Shown in pieces: positions 1 through 6,245 of a stretch of DNA of 7,928 bases; the stretch's first letter is position 1, and every line of letters begins with the position of its first letter. The stretch is taken from positions 1 to 7,928 of the forward strand of contig JAGHSS010000162.1 of the NCBI GenBank assembly GCA_018065745.1, read 5' to 3'. This DNA comes from Candidatus Neoflavobacterium equi. GTDB lineage: Bacteria > Bacteroidota > Bacteroidia > Flavobacteriales > Flavobacteriaceae. Under the pieces are notes generated by a model, which saw only the letters and a list, made by a program, of their open reading frames with translations, was not told the DNA's origin and ran no database searches. The position numbers were made by a program, and so were the translations under genes.

Positions 1-119
1 GTAAAAATGCGTTTTAATTGTCACCTATTTTTTACAACACAAGTCCTTTTGTTTGTTAATGGCATAATGATTAATTCAAATAAGAGCTTAATCACCCCAA
101 AACAAGACAATCAGTGGAC

Positions 120-180
120 TATAAAATAGGAATTTTATACTTACAACCCCTAGGTTTCATTTTAAAAATATGATATTTTT
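120..180. promoter_or_regulatory. Two AT-rich dyads upstream of the reductase gene
   Basis: Two perfect inverted repeats lie close together. The first is TATAAAAT at 120-127 facing ATTTTATA at 132-139 across the spacer AGGA. The second is AAAAATAT at 164-171 facing ATATTTTT at 173-180 around a single G. Both lie upstream of the inferred transcription start near 219, so they would act as DNA (operator or curved DNA) rather than in the mRNA. AT-rich DNA produces such palindromes easily, so a regulatory role is only inferred. Confidence 0.25.
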
Positions 181-204
181 CATATTTTGCTAAATAAGTA
201 TTTG

Positions 205-212
205 TATTTTTG
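205..212 (+). promoter_or_regulatory. Promoter -7 element of the PaaE-like reductase gene
   Basis: TATTTTTG matches the Bacteroidota -7 consensus TAnnTTTG in full. Transcription would start near 219, giving a leader of about 16 bases before the ATG at 235. This supports that ATG over the in-frame TTG at 187, which lies upstream of the element. No TTG is seen at the usual 17-23 base distance upstream, so the -33 half is weak. Confidence 0.6.
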
Positions 213-234
213 CAGTCTCAAAAAAATAAAAAAA

Positions 235-1284
235 ATGTCTAAATTCTATAAATTAACGATTAAAGAAATAGTTAGGGAAACGCCAAAAGCCATTGTTGTG
301 ACATTTGAAATTCCCGATGCTTTAAAATCTGAATTTACATTCATTGCCGGTCAATACGTCAATATCAAGCACGTTATTGTTGACAAGGAAGTTAGACGCG
401 CATATTCCATTTGTTCTTCACCAAACACTCAAAATGTATCCATAGCGATCAAAGAAGTTGATAACGGATTGTTTTCAACCTTTGCCAACAGCACCCTACA
501 AGCAGGTATGCAATTGGAAGTGAGCACTCCAGAAGGACGCTTTACATTCAATCCTGACCCGTCAAAAACGGTTTTCTATGGTGGTATTGCAGCGGGAAGT
601 GGGATCACTCCTATCGTTTCCATCGCTAAAAGTGTTATGGAAAATGAGCCAAACAGTTCCTTTGTTTTGATTTATGGAAATAAATCAGCTGCAGAGACCA
701 TACTATATAAAGAAATCAACAATTTGTTGACTCAATATGCTGATCGCTTTTTTGTGCAGTACTTATTTAGCCAAAACAAAGAAGCAAACGCTTTGTTTGG
801 ACGCATTGAGCGACCAACCATACAATACATCTTCAACAACAAATATGGTAAAAGAGCGTATGACACGTTCTACCTTTGTGGACCTGAAGAAATGATTTAC
901 AGCGCAACCAGCGTTTTAAAAGAAAGCGGATTCCCTGAAGAAAAGATGAAATTTGAATTGTTCACCACTTCAGACAAAGGTAGTTTCACGCCTGTTTCAA
1001 ATGACACGACAACAGTTACTGTTACTTTGGACGACGAAACAAAAACTTTTGAAATGTCACAAAAGGACAATTTGTTGAAAGCTTTGATTGACAACGGTGT
1101 TGACGCGCCTCACTCTTGTCTTGGAGGGGTTTGTAGCTCTTGTATTTGCCAAATCAGCGAAGGTGCTGCAGTAATGAGCAAAAACTCTGTTTTGACAGAT
1201 CAAGAAATTACTTCTGGTTTGACCTTAGCTTGTCAAGCCTACCCAACATCAAATACCATTGTATTGGATTTTGACAACGTTTAA
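235..1284 (+). CDS. PaaE-like NAD(P)H-dependent flavin / 2Fe-2S oxidoreductase
   Basis: A 349-residue soluble electron-transfer protein of the ferredoxin-NADP reductase superfamily. It should take electrons from NAD(P)H through a flavin to a plant-type 2Fe-2S centre and then to a partner oxygenase or redox protein. The N-terminal flavin-binding barrel has the RxYS motif (R55-A-Y57-S58). The nucleotide-binding domain has GSGITP at 121-126 and CGPEEM at 215-220. The C-terminal ferredoxin domain has C295, C300, C303 and C333 in the expected Cx4C-x2-C...C pattern, so the cluster site is intact. Domain order and length match PaaE, the reductase of phenylacetyl-CoA epoxidase. No paaABCD genes lie within the window, and this phylum often carries stand-alone paralogues, so the specific partner is unknown. 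The ATG at 235 is chosen because the promoter element lies at 205-212 and the flavodoxin-reductase homology begins at once (SKFYKLTI). The gene appears monocistronic, with its own terminator. Confidence 0.9.
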   Translation: MSKFYKLTIKEIVRETPKAIVVTFEIPDALKSEFTFIAGQYVNIKHVIVDKEVRRAYSICSSPNTQNVSIAIKEVDNGLFSTFANSTLQAGMQLEVSTPEGRFTFNPDPSKTVFYGGIAAGSGITPIVSIAKSVMENEPNSSFVLIYGNKSAAETILYKEINNLLTQYADRFFVQYLFSQNKEANALFGRIERPTIQYIFNNKYGKRAYDTFYLCGPEEMIYSATSVLKESGFPEEKMKFELFTTSDKGSFTPVSNDTTTVTVTLDDETKTFEMSQKDNLLKALIDNGVDAPHSCLGGVCSSCICQISEGAAVMSKNSVLTDQEITSGLTLACQAYPTSNTIVLDFDNV

Positions 1285-1301
1285 TAAAATACACCCAATA
1301 T

Positions 1302-1338
1302 AAAAGGCCGATATCATTCAGATATCGGCCTTTTTTTT
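1302..1338 (+). terminator. Rho-independent terminator after the reductase gene
   Basis: A perfect 10-bp stem, GGCCGATATC at 1306-1315 with GATATCGGCC at 1321-1330, has a 5-base loop (ATTCA). The stem is extended by A4/T4 pairs and followed by eight T residues at 1331-1338. It starts 17 bases after the stop codon. Confidence 0.93.
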
Positions 1339-1816
1339 AAAAAAAGATCTTGAACCCACCCTTTTAATACATAATACCTCAGAGAACTAATTAACGCAAT
1401 TCATCAAACACGGTGTCTTAACATTACAAAAACGAGATTAGACGAGAAATCACTTTAACACACACCCATTCAACTACAGGAAAACACACAAATAAACAAC
1501 ATATACAGGGGATATTTGTATTCGTTACGCAACCTAAAAAAACACATAACAACTTGAATTCCAAAAAGAATGAATGATATACTTCACTTATTACAAAAGT
1601 TGATCTTCCGTGTAAAACCTAAAAACTCCATTAAAGGAAAAATCAAAACGTATATGAATTCAGAAACCTTTAGATTAAAAAAACTCAAAAACCAATAAAC
1701 CTTAATAATCAACATCCTACAAAAAAAACTTTCATCGTGAAAAATTGGTATTTGAACGCTTTTATACAATAGCAAATGTTAAAAGCGAGTAATTATAGAA
1801 AACAAATACCCTTAGC
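1339..1816. other. Gene-free A/C-biased intergenic stretch
   Basis: About 480 bases without a convincing gene. The + strand is markedly asymmetric: by hand count, 1381-1740 holds about 47% A, 23% T, 20% C and 10% G. That suits neither a typical coding strand nor neutral spacer. A 42-codon reading frame at 1570-1698 (+) is basic (many K), matches no family I recognise, and has no promoter or ribosome-site support. A 63-codon frame on the other strand (1584-1775) overlaps it and is equally unsupported. No tRNA, CRISPR repeat or clear TAnnTTTG element was found. The only structured part is the inverted repeat at 1757-1787. Confidence 0.6.
1757..1787. promoter_or_regulatory. Inverted repeat upstream of the secreted-protein gene
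   Basis: CGCTTTTA at 1757-1764 is the exact reverse complement of TAAAAGCG at 1780-1787, with a 15-base spacer. The right arm ends 29 bases before the ATG at 1817. No TAnnTTTG promoter is recognisable nearby, so it cannot be decided whether this is an operator in DNA or a 5' leader hairpin. The CGC ends make it less likely to be chance than the purely A/T dyads of the window. Confidence 0.35.
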
Positions 1817-2689
1817 ATGAAAAAAACATACCAAATAATGGCGCTCATCCTCATGAGTATGATGACCCAAATTAGCACCGCTCAGGTTGGAATAGGAACT
1901 GTTGAGCCCACAGCAAAACTGCACATAAAAGGTAATTATACAGGAGGTAGTTACCTCACTACAGAAGCAGTAACACACACCATGGTATACAAAAATTACA
2001 ATACCCTTACTGATATATTTTTACCGGTAACCTCACTGGGATTTAACTGGGCCATTGTACTTGGAACCCCATTATGTACCAATTGCAACGGACTGTCTGC
2101 TGTCATTACTCCAAATGCAGCATTAATACCCTTGGTAGAAACAGAGTACGTCATGTCTTATGACCTTACACCAAAGACAAATTCCATCAGAGTACAATTT
2201 GCATATGCTGCTCCTTATATTTTGGGACAAGCGACAGGAAGAAATAATTTTGTTGCCAGACTGAGAAACACCACTACAAATGCCATAACATCTGTTTACA
2301 CCAATGTCAACACGACACAACAATTAAATATAAATCAAGTTGTTTCCGTCACACCCAACCAGAGTTACAAATTAGAAATTGTAGCCAAATTTGGTGGTTC
2401 AAACAACAACACCACAATATACTATGTAGATACATTAAATGTCACAGAAGTAACACCCGCAGGAACCAGCGTGGAATACCTACCCTATGCTTTGCGCATA
2501 GAAGATGGAAATCAAGCAGAAGGCTATTTTTTGATGTCTGACAAATTTGGAAACGCCACCTGGAGACCCCCAGGAACTACTACAGCGCTTTACCGTATGT
2601 CAGCAGAAGAAAAAGAAGAAATAAACATACTAAAAGAAGAAATTCAGGCGTTAAAGAATGCCGTAAAGCAATTGCAGTCAAAGAAGTAA
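1817..2689 (+). CDS. Secreted beta-rich protein with GIGT N-terminal motif and C-terminal coiled coil
   Basis: A 290-residue protein, probably exported. The N-terminus is a Sec signal peptide: MKK, a hydrophobic core at about 7-17, and a likely cleavage after STA at 22. The mature protein begins QVGIGTVEPTAKLHIKG (23-39), a motif common at the mature N-terminus of Flavobacteriaceae surface proteins. The middle, about 50-230, is rich in T, N, V and Y with alternating hydrophobic residues, suggesting a beta-sandwich or adhesin-like fold. It holds one CxxC pair (CTNC, about 85). Residues 236-249 (GYFLMSDKFGNATW) resemble the 'vLtSDasGNAtW' segment that often precedes C-terminal coiled coils in these proteins. 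Residues 261-290 form a charged coiled coil (EEKEEINILKEEIQALK). No lipobox and no recognisable type IX secretion C-terminal domain is seen. It stands alone between a long gap and a terminator. Surface location is inferred; ligand and function are unknown. Confidence 0.8.
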   Translation: MKKTYQIMALILMSMMTQISTAQVGIGTVEPTAKLHIKGNYTGGSYLTTEAVTHTMVYKNYNTLTDIFLPVTSLGFNWAIVLGTPLCTNCNGLSAVITPNAALIPLVETEYVMSYDLTPKTNSIRVQFAYAAPYILGQATGRNNFVARLRNTTTNAITSVYTNVNTTQQLNINQVVSVTPNQSYKLEIVAKFGGSNNNTTIYYVDTLNVTEVTPAGTSVEYLPYALRIEDGNQAEGYFLMSDKFGNATWRPPGTTTALYRMSAEEKEEINILKEEIQALKNAVKQLQSKK

Positions 2690-2731
2690 ACCACAATACA
2701 TGCATATAAAAACTACTTTTATTTAAGAATG

Positions 2732-2764
2732 AAAAAAGGTTGGCTCAGCACCAACCTTTTTTTT
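2732..2764. terminator. Bidirectional terminator between the secreted-protein and glycosyltransferase genes
   Basis: A 12-bp stem, AAAAAAGGTTGG at 2732-2743 with CCAACCTTTTTT at 2751-2762, closes a 7-base loop. The T run on the + strand is 2757-2764. On the - strand the A run 2732-2737 supplies six T residues. It can end both convergent transcripts. The glycosyltransferase stop codon (2763-2765) directly abuts the stem and shares the T run. Confidence 0.88.
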
Positions 2765-3791
2765 ATGAATATAAACTACTTACAATCACTTTAGGATCAA
2801 TAGTTCGCATCGCCTCTTCATACCCCTCCACCTGTTTGTTTCCATATACAGAAGTTGGTAAAAAAGGATATTTGGTACGGTCTGAAACCAGACATTCACC
2901 CGCACTTTGATTAAACGGAGCAAATCCAGCATAAGGATGCGTTGCTCCCCAAAGGGTCACCACACGCACGCCAAGCATGGCAGCAATATGCGCATTACCT
3001 GAATCCATAGAAAGCATGACATCCAGGTTTGAAATCAAATCTATTTCAGATTGAAACTTCAATACCCCAGCCACAACCACCACGTTGGATTTTCCAGCAG
3101 CCAATTGGTTTAATTTTTCAATTTCCTCAGCCCCACCGCCAAAAAGGAATATTTTAGCATCCCCTTTATCCTGCAACAGCTGCAGCGTTTCATTCATTAA
3201 ATCCAATGGATACACCTTGCTTTGATATTGTGCAAAAGGCGCAACACCAATCCACTTTTGATTTTTCTCACCTGTAATCGTCTTGATTTCAACGCCCAAA
3301 GGTTTTGGACTCGGGAACTGCGTTTGATTCAAATCCACCTGATATCCCAAGGCAGCAAAAGTATCCAAATGGCGTTCCACCATTGTGCGCACCGGTTGAA
3401 TATCTTTAACTTCCAATTTAGTCAACGCCTTTTTGTCAGCCCTACCCTTATCTGTCGCTGCAACAGCAACCCCAGAAAATTTATAGAAACTGCGCAGAAT
3501 TTGGGAACGCAACACATTGTGCAGATCCGCAACGGCGTCAACACCCAAAGCTTTGGTATCTCTGAAAAGTCTGAAAAGACCTGCAAATCCTTTATGGCGT
3601 TCCTTCACATCCACTCCAAAAAAGGAGATGTTGGGAATACCGTCAAAGAACGGTTTAAAAAACGGTCTTGAAACCACCGTCACTTTGACCTCAGGATACT
3701 GAAAAGCAAAGGCTCTCAGCACAGGTACCGTCATTGCGACATCCCCCATGGCTGAAAGCCTGATTACTAAAATATGTTTGTGTTTAGACAT
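2763..3791 (-). CDS. Glycosyltransferase family 9 (heptosyltransferase-like)
   Basis: A 342-residue GT-B-fold glycosyltransferase of the ADP-heptose:LPS heptosyltransferase (WaaC/WaaF) type. It probably adds a sugar to a lipopolysaccharide core or other surface glycan at the cytoplasmic face of the inner membrane. The N-terminal acceptor domain opens with HILVIRLSAMGDV (6-18); D17 lies where the catalytic Asp of WaaC/WaaF is found. The C-terminal donor domain shows GVAPFAQYQSKVYP (182-195), with K192 matching the family's K-x-W/Y-P site. It also has the nucleotide-sugar signature SMDSGNAHIAA (261-271, with D263, G265 and H268) and LWGATHP (280-286). Length is normal for the family. The start follows the DUF4254 stop by 13 bases, so the two genes are almost certainly cotranscribed. 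The donor sugar cannot be read from sequence, so no gene symbol is given. Confidence 0.92.
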   Translation of the reverse strand: MSKHKHILVIRLSAMGDVAMTVPVLRAFAFQYPEVKVTVVSRPFFKPFFDGIPNISFFGVDVKERHKGFAGLFRLFRDTKALGVDAVADLHNVLRSQILRSFYKFSGVAVAATDKGRADKKALTKLEVKDIQPVRTMVERHLDTFAALGYQVDLNQTQFPSPKPLGVEIKTITGEKNQKWIGVAPFAQYQSKVYPLDLMNETLQLLQDKGDAKIFLFGGGAEEIEKLNQLAAGKSNVVVVAGVLKFQSEIDLISNLDVMLSMDSGNAHIAAMLGVRVVTLWGATHPYAGFAPFNQSAGECLVSDRTKYPFLPTSVYGNKQVEGYEEAMRTIDPKVIVSSLYS

Positions 3792-3804
3792 CGTCTAACT
3801 GATA

Positions 3805-4407
3805 TTATTTGTTTTGGTACAATACAGGGTTTAAGCTGTCGTCATTATACATTTTCATCTGTCTGTAAACCTTCATGTATTTATCTCCGCTAGCAATATC
3901 TTGAATCAATTCATTGATAGAGATAAACATATCTTGTTGTTGGTCCAAAAGAACGTTTAATTTCTCTTGACATTTAGCACGGTGCTCAGGAGAAGCTGAC
4001 TCACGCGTTGCTTCTTCACGCATATGGTAAATTTTCAAAGCCAAAATTGACAAACGGTCAATAGCCCAAGCCGGACTTTCCGTGTTAATTTTAGCACCTT
4101 CTTTAACCGTTACATCCGCATATTTCTGTAAGAAATAGCTATCAACATATTCCACAACATCCGTTCTGTGTTGGTTAGAAGCGTCAATTTTACGTTTCAA
4201 TACCAAAGCCTCTTCCGGGTTGATTTGCGGGTCTCTGATGATGTCCTCATAGTGCCACTGTACCGTGTCGATCCAGTTTTTTAAATACAACAAATGAGAA
4301 ATATCTTCTTTTGGATATGGGTTATTGATGGGTTGATTTACATCATCAAATTTGTGATAATCAGCTATACTTTGTTCGAATATTGGAAATGCAAATTCTG
4401 AAAACAT
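3805..4407 (-). CDS. DUF4254 family protein
   Basis: A 200-residue, helix-rich, soluble protein with no signal peptide or membrane segment. I recognise it as DUF4254, a Bacteroidota-centred family of unknown function. Conserved-looking blocks are KNWIDTVQWHYED (43-55), SNQHRTDVVEYVD (77-89) and SPAWAIDRLSILALKIYHM (111-129), all rich in W, H, D and R. A long helical C-terminal part follows (about 145-185). It is the first gene of a two-gene unit with the family 9 glycosyltransferase, 13 bases upstream of it, and from memory this pairing recurs in related genomes. That suggests a role in glycan or LPS synthesis, but no catalytic activity can be assigned. The ATG at 4405-4407 follows a full TAnnTTTG match by about 20 bases, which supports the start. 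Confidence 0.85.
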   Translation of the reverse strand: MFSEFAFPIFEQSIADYHKFDDVNQPINNPYPKEDISHLLYLKNWIDTVQWHYEDIIRDPQINPEEALVLKRKIDASNQHRTDVVEYVDSYFLQKYADVTVKEGAKINTESPAWAIDRLSILALKIYHMREEATRESASPEHRAKCQEKLNVLLDQQQDMFISINELIQDIASGDKYMKVYRQMKMYNDDSLNPVLYQNK

Positions 4408-4426
4408 ATGATAAAAATTTTATTTA

Positions 4427-4434
4427 CAAATATA
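4427..4434 (-). promoter_or_regulatory. Promoter -7 element of the DUF4254-glycosyltransferase operon
   Basis: On the minus strand this reads TATATTTG, a full match to TAnnTTTG, placing the start of transcription near 4420 and leaving a leader of about 13 bases. No clear TTG -33 element is visible in the AT-rich DNA behind it. On the + strand of the same 65-base divergent spacer, TAGTTTTT (4433-4440) and TAATTTTA (4442-4449) each match seven of the eight consensus bases (all six fixed positions but one) and are candidates for the upp promoter. A 12-bp palindrome, ATTTTATAAAAT, lies at 4444-4455. Confidence 0.5.
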
Positions 4435-4472
4435 GTTTTTATAATTTTATAAAATAAAAGAAATTTCAGAAC

Positions 4473-5114
4473 ATGAACATACATTACATTTCAGAACAGA
4501 ACAGCATATTAAATCATTTTTTAGCCCAGTTAAGAGATGTCAATGTTCAAAAAGACAGCATGCGTTTTAGAAAAAACGTGGAGCGCATTGGGGAAATCAT
4601 GGCCTATGAATTGAGCAAGACCCTGCCTTATAAATCCAAGGATGTCCAAACCCCACTGGGAATCAAAACCACCAATGTCATTGAAGACAACGTCGTGTTG
4701 TGCTCCATTTTGCGCGCTGGATTGGCCCTACACACCGGGTTTATGAATTTCTTTGACGACGCTGAAAACGGTTTCGTGTCTGCATCCAGGATTCACGGTG
4801 CTACTGAAATTAAAGTAGAATACCAGGCCGCACCGTCATTTGACAACAAGCACCTGCTTTTATTGGACCCGATGCTAGCAACTGGCCAATCTTTAGTTGC
4901 CGTTTTCAACAAACTTATCACAGAAGACACCCCAAAAGAAATACACATTTGCGTGGTTATCGCAGCCCCAGAAGGCGTCGCATACCTCCAACAACACCTG
5001 CCAGACCACTGCCACCTGTGGATTGCCACCCTGGATGACGGCCTGAACGAAAACAACTACATCATCCCTGGATTGGGAGACGCTGGAGATTTGGCGTACG
5101 GAGTGAAATTATAA
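4473..5114 (+). CDS. upp: Uracil phosphoribosyltransferase
   Basis: A 213-residue cytoplasmic enzyme of pyrimidine salvage that converts uracil and PRPP to UMP and pyrophosphate. Recognisable elements are SILRAGLAL (78-86), the type I phosphoribosyltransferase PRPP loop LLLLDPMLATGQSL (128-141), APEG (165-168), and the C-terminal uracil-binding segment PGLGDAGDLAYG (199-210). The family usually ends PGLGDAGDRxFGT; L207 and Y209 here are a variant I associate with Bacteroidota rather than a defect. Length is close to the roughly 208 residues of E. coli Upp. The ATG is the first in the frame and directly precedes the family-typical N-terminus. The gene is divergent from the DUF4254 operon across 65 bases and appears monocistronic. 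Its transcript probably runs through the GC-rich repeat to the terminator at 5244-5282. No attenuator or PyrR-type leader is seen. Confidence 0.96.
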   Translation: MNIHYISEQNSILNHFLAQLRDVNVQKDSMRFRKNVERIGEIMAYELSKTLPYKSKDVQTPLGIKTTNVIEDNVVLCSILRAGLALHTGFMNFFDDAENGFVSASRIHGATEIKVEYQAAPSFDNKHLLLLDPMLATGQSLVAVFNKLITEDTPKEIHICVVIAAPEGVAYLQQHLPDHCHLWIATLDDGLNENNYIIPGLGDAGDLAYGVKL

Positions 5115-5120
5115 TATTTT

Positions 5121-5210
5121 TGGGCGTTGCCCTCCGGGCCGTGCCTTCCGCTGTATCTTTTCCCTGGCTGAAGCCAGAAAAAAGGATGCCGCTACAACCA
5201 CTAACGCGGC
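5121..5210. repeat. GC-rich foldable intergenic repeat element (flavobacterial type)
   Basis: A 90-base block of about 60% GC (hand count 54/90) sits in AT-rich DNA, seven bases after the upp stop. Its ends are complementary (GCGTT at 5124-5128, AACGC at 5203-5207). Near the 5' end, GGGC (5122-5125) or its partner GGGC (5136-5139) can pair with GCCC (5129-5132). The middle holds a hairpin, CTGGC (5164-5168) with GCCAG (5173-5177) around TGAA, flanked by TATCTTTT and AAAAGGAT that extend the stem imperfectly. CCGCT occurs twice as a direct repeat (5148-5152 and 5189-5193). The layout GGGCGTT...TTCCGCTGTATCTTTT-hairpin-AAAAGGATGCCGCT...TAACGC matches, from memory, a multicopy intergenic repeat of Flavobacteriaceae genomes. 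Only one copy lies in this window, so repetition is not shown here. It is non-coding, with no transposase; function unknown. Confidence 0.65.
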
Positions 5211-5243
5211 GTCTACAAACAGCAAAATCTTTCTTTAAAACAT

Positions 5244-5282
5244 AAAAAAATCCCCGTTCATTAAACTTGAAAGGGGATTTTT
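5244..5282. terminator. Bidirectional terminator between upp and the DUF6427 gene
   Basis: AAAAATCCCC at 5246-5255 pairs with GGGGATTTTT at 5273-5282. The loop can continue the stem after one mismatch (TTCA 5257-5260 with TGAA 5268-5271). The minus strand has a seven-T tail (A run 5244-5250), and the plus strand a five-T tail. It lies only nine bases beyond the DUF6427 stop and about 130 bases beyond the upp stop. Confidence 0.85.
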
Positions 5283-5290
5283 AATTGGTG

Positions 5291-6220
5291 CTATAAGTTG
5301 ACAATAAAAATAGCTACAGCAATCAAGGTCAGCACCCAAAGTACCGCCTCCTGTATCCATTTATTGTCCAGGTTTTCAATCATATTACTTCCAAATATAG
5401 AAAGTGGGAAAAAACTAAAGGCCAGAAAACTATTGTTCTTCTCGTCAGAAATCACATAGATCCCGACGCTTATAATAAAGATGAAGATTATTTTTTTGTA
5501 CGTTGACTGCACGTTCAAAGGTTTTGAAGCAATGTTCAAAAGCTGTGTTCCAAAAAACAGAGAAGCCACTGCAGCAAAAACCGCCAGGGCAATGCGCTGG
5601 TAATTGTTTTCAAAATAGGTAAAATTCAAACTGATCTTAGCAGATTCCATCAACTGCAAAATGATGTCCATTCGCGTCACCATACTCACAAAAACAACAA
5701 TCATACTGACAATAAAAGCAGCGATAAAAGGGATAAACCAGTTTCTGTAATCAGAGGCAACGTGGAAAATAATGGTTATAAAAACCAATATCAAGAACAG
5801 AATGGACCAAAAATGGAACAGTGTAGCCACAAATATCCACACAGAAGCATCAAATAACTTCTGTTTGGTATGAATCATAGACTGCATTGAAATCAATCGT
5901 CTACAAGACAAAAGGATAAAGAAATTGGCAATAATAATGTCTGTATTGACAAACACGCTGGAAAACAAAACCATCATTATTACAAACAAATAAGGCGCAA
6001 ACATGCTGTCTTTGCACAAATTATTTCTGTAATTTATGAATTGTACCCAAAGAACTGATAAAATCAAAAAAGCACCCAAAATCACTTTCCCTCCAAGAGC
6101 AAGCAATTGGGTATCTGCTTGCAGGGCATTTAAATTTTTTAAAATATAAAAAACACTCAGCAATATGCAAATTATGATATAATTAATTGGCCGAGATTTA
6201 CTAAAAATGCTTGTTATCAT
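5291..6220 (-). CDS. DUF6427-type polytopic inner-membrane protein
   Basis: A 309-residue, very hydrophobic protein. Membrane segments are visible at about 12-29, 44-63, 76-106 (one or two), 125-152, 161-180, 209-229, 243-257, 264-277 and 288-307, giving some eight to ten helices. There is no cleavable signal peptide and no motif known for catalysis or transport. The N-terminus MITSIFSKSRPINYI agrees with my recollection of DUF6427, a Flavobacteriia family of unknown function found near purD and upp. The ATG at 6218-6220 is preferred over an in-frame ATG at 6257-6259: the likely -7 element lies at 6246-6253, and the 13 extra residues are not hydrophobic or family-like. A weak resemblance to O-antigen polymerase or EpsG-like membrane proteins in overall topology is possible but unproven. 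It is transcribed divergently from the DUF6341 gene. Confidence 0.8.
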   Translation of the reverse strand: MITSIFSKSRPINYIIICILLSVFYILKNLNALQADTQLLALGGKVILGAFLILSVLWVQFINYRNNLCKDSMFAPYLFVIMMVLFSSVFVNTDIIIANFFILLSCRRLISMQSMIHTKQKLFDASVWIFVATLFHFWSILFLILVFITIIFHVASDYRNWFIPFIAAFIVSMIVVFVSMVTRMDIILQLMESAKISLNFTYFENNYQRIALAVFAAVASLFFGTQLLNIASKPLNVQSTYKKIIFIFIISVGIYVISDEKNNSFLAFSFFPLSIFGSNMIENLDNKWIQEAVLWVLTLIAVAIFIVNL

Positions 6221-6240
6221 ATTTATATTTCCTATTTTTG
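6211..6240 (+). promoter_or_regulatory. Promoter of the DUF6341 gene
   Basis: TTG at 6211-6213, 19 bases of spacing, then TATTTTTG at 6233-6240 fully satisfy the Bacteroidota consensus TTG-N17-23-TAnnTTTG. Transcription would begin near 6247, leaving a leader of about 70 bases before the ATG at 6318. The -33 part lies inside the beginning of the divergent DUF6427 coding region. Confidence 0.65.
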
Positions 6241-6245
6241 CATGG

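Noticed and set aside
1..129. Open frame at the left edge (ATG at 7, stop at 127-129)
   Set aside because: The 40-residue product looks like chance coding, with no recognisable family or promoter; it could be the tail of a gene outside the window but nothing supports that.
187..234. In-frame TTG start extending the reductase by 16 residues
   Set aside because: The added stretch is lysine-rich and not family-like, and the promoter -7 element (205-212) lies inside it, so the ATG at 235 is the start.
1570..1698. 42-codon basic frame on the + strand in the long gap
   Set aside because: No promoter, ribosome-site context or family resemblance; the composition (many AAA codons) is what A-rich DNA gives by chance.
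1584..1775. 63-codon hydrophobic frame on the - strand in the long gap
   Set aside because: Its hydrophobicity comes from T-rich complement DNA; it has no promoter and overlaps the other weak frame.
3222..3702. 149- and 61-codon + strand frames inside the glycosyltransferase gene
   Set aside because: Both are antisense to intact, conserved coding sequence and have no recognisable domains.
4444..4455. 12-bp palindrome ATTTTATAAAAT between the DUF4254 gene and upp as an operator
   Set aside because: Made only of A and T in a 65-base spacer that is almost all A/T, so chance is sufficient; noted only within the promoter entry.
4793..5056. 87-codon frame on the - strand inside upp
   Set aside because: Lies entirely within the well-supported upp gene and shows no family features, so it is a shadow frame.
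5121..5210. The GC-rich block as a terminator of upp or a tRNA-like gene
   Set aside because: It has no T run after a stem and no cloverleaf or T-loop signature; a proper terminator follows at 5244-5282.
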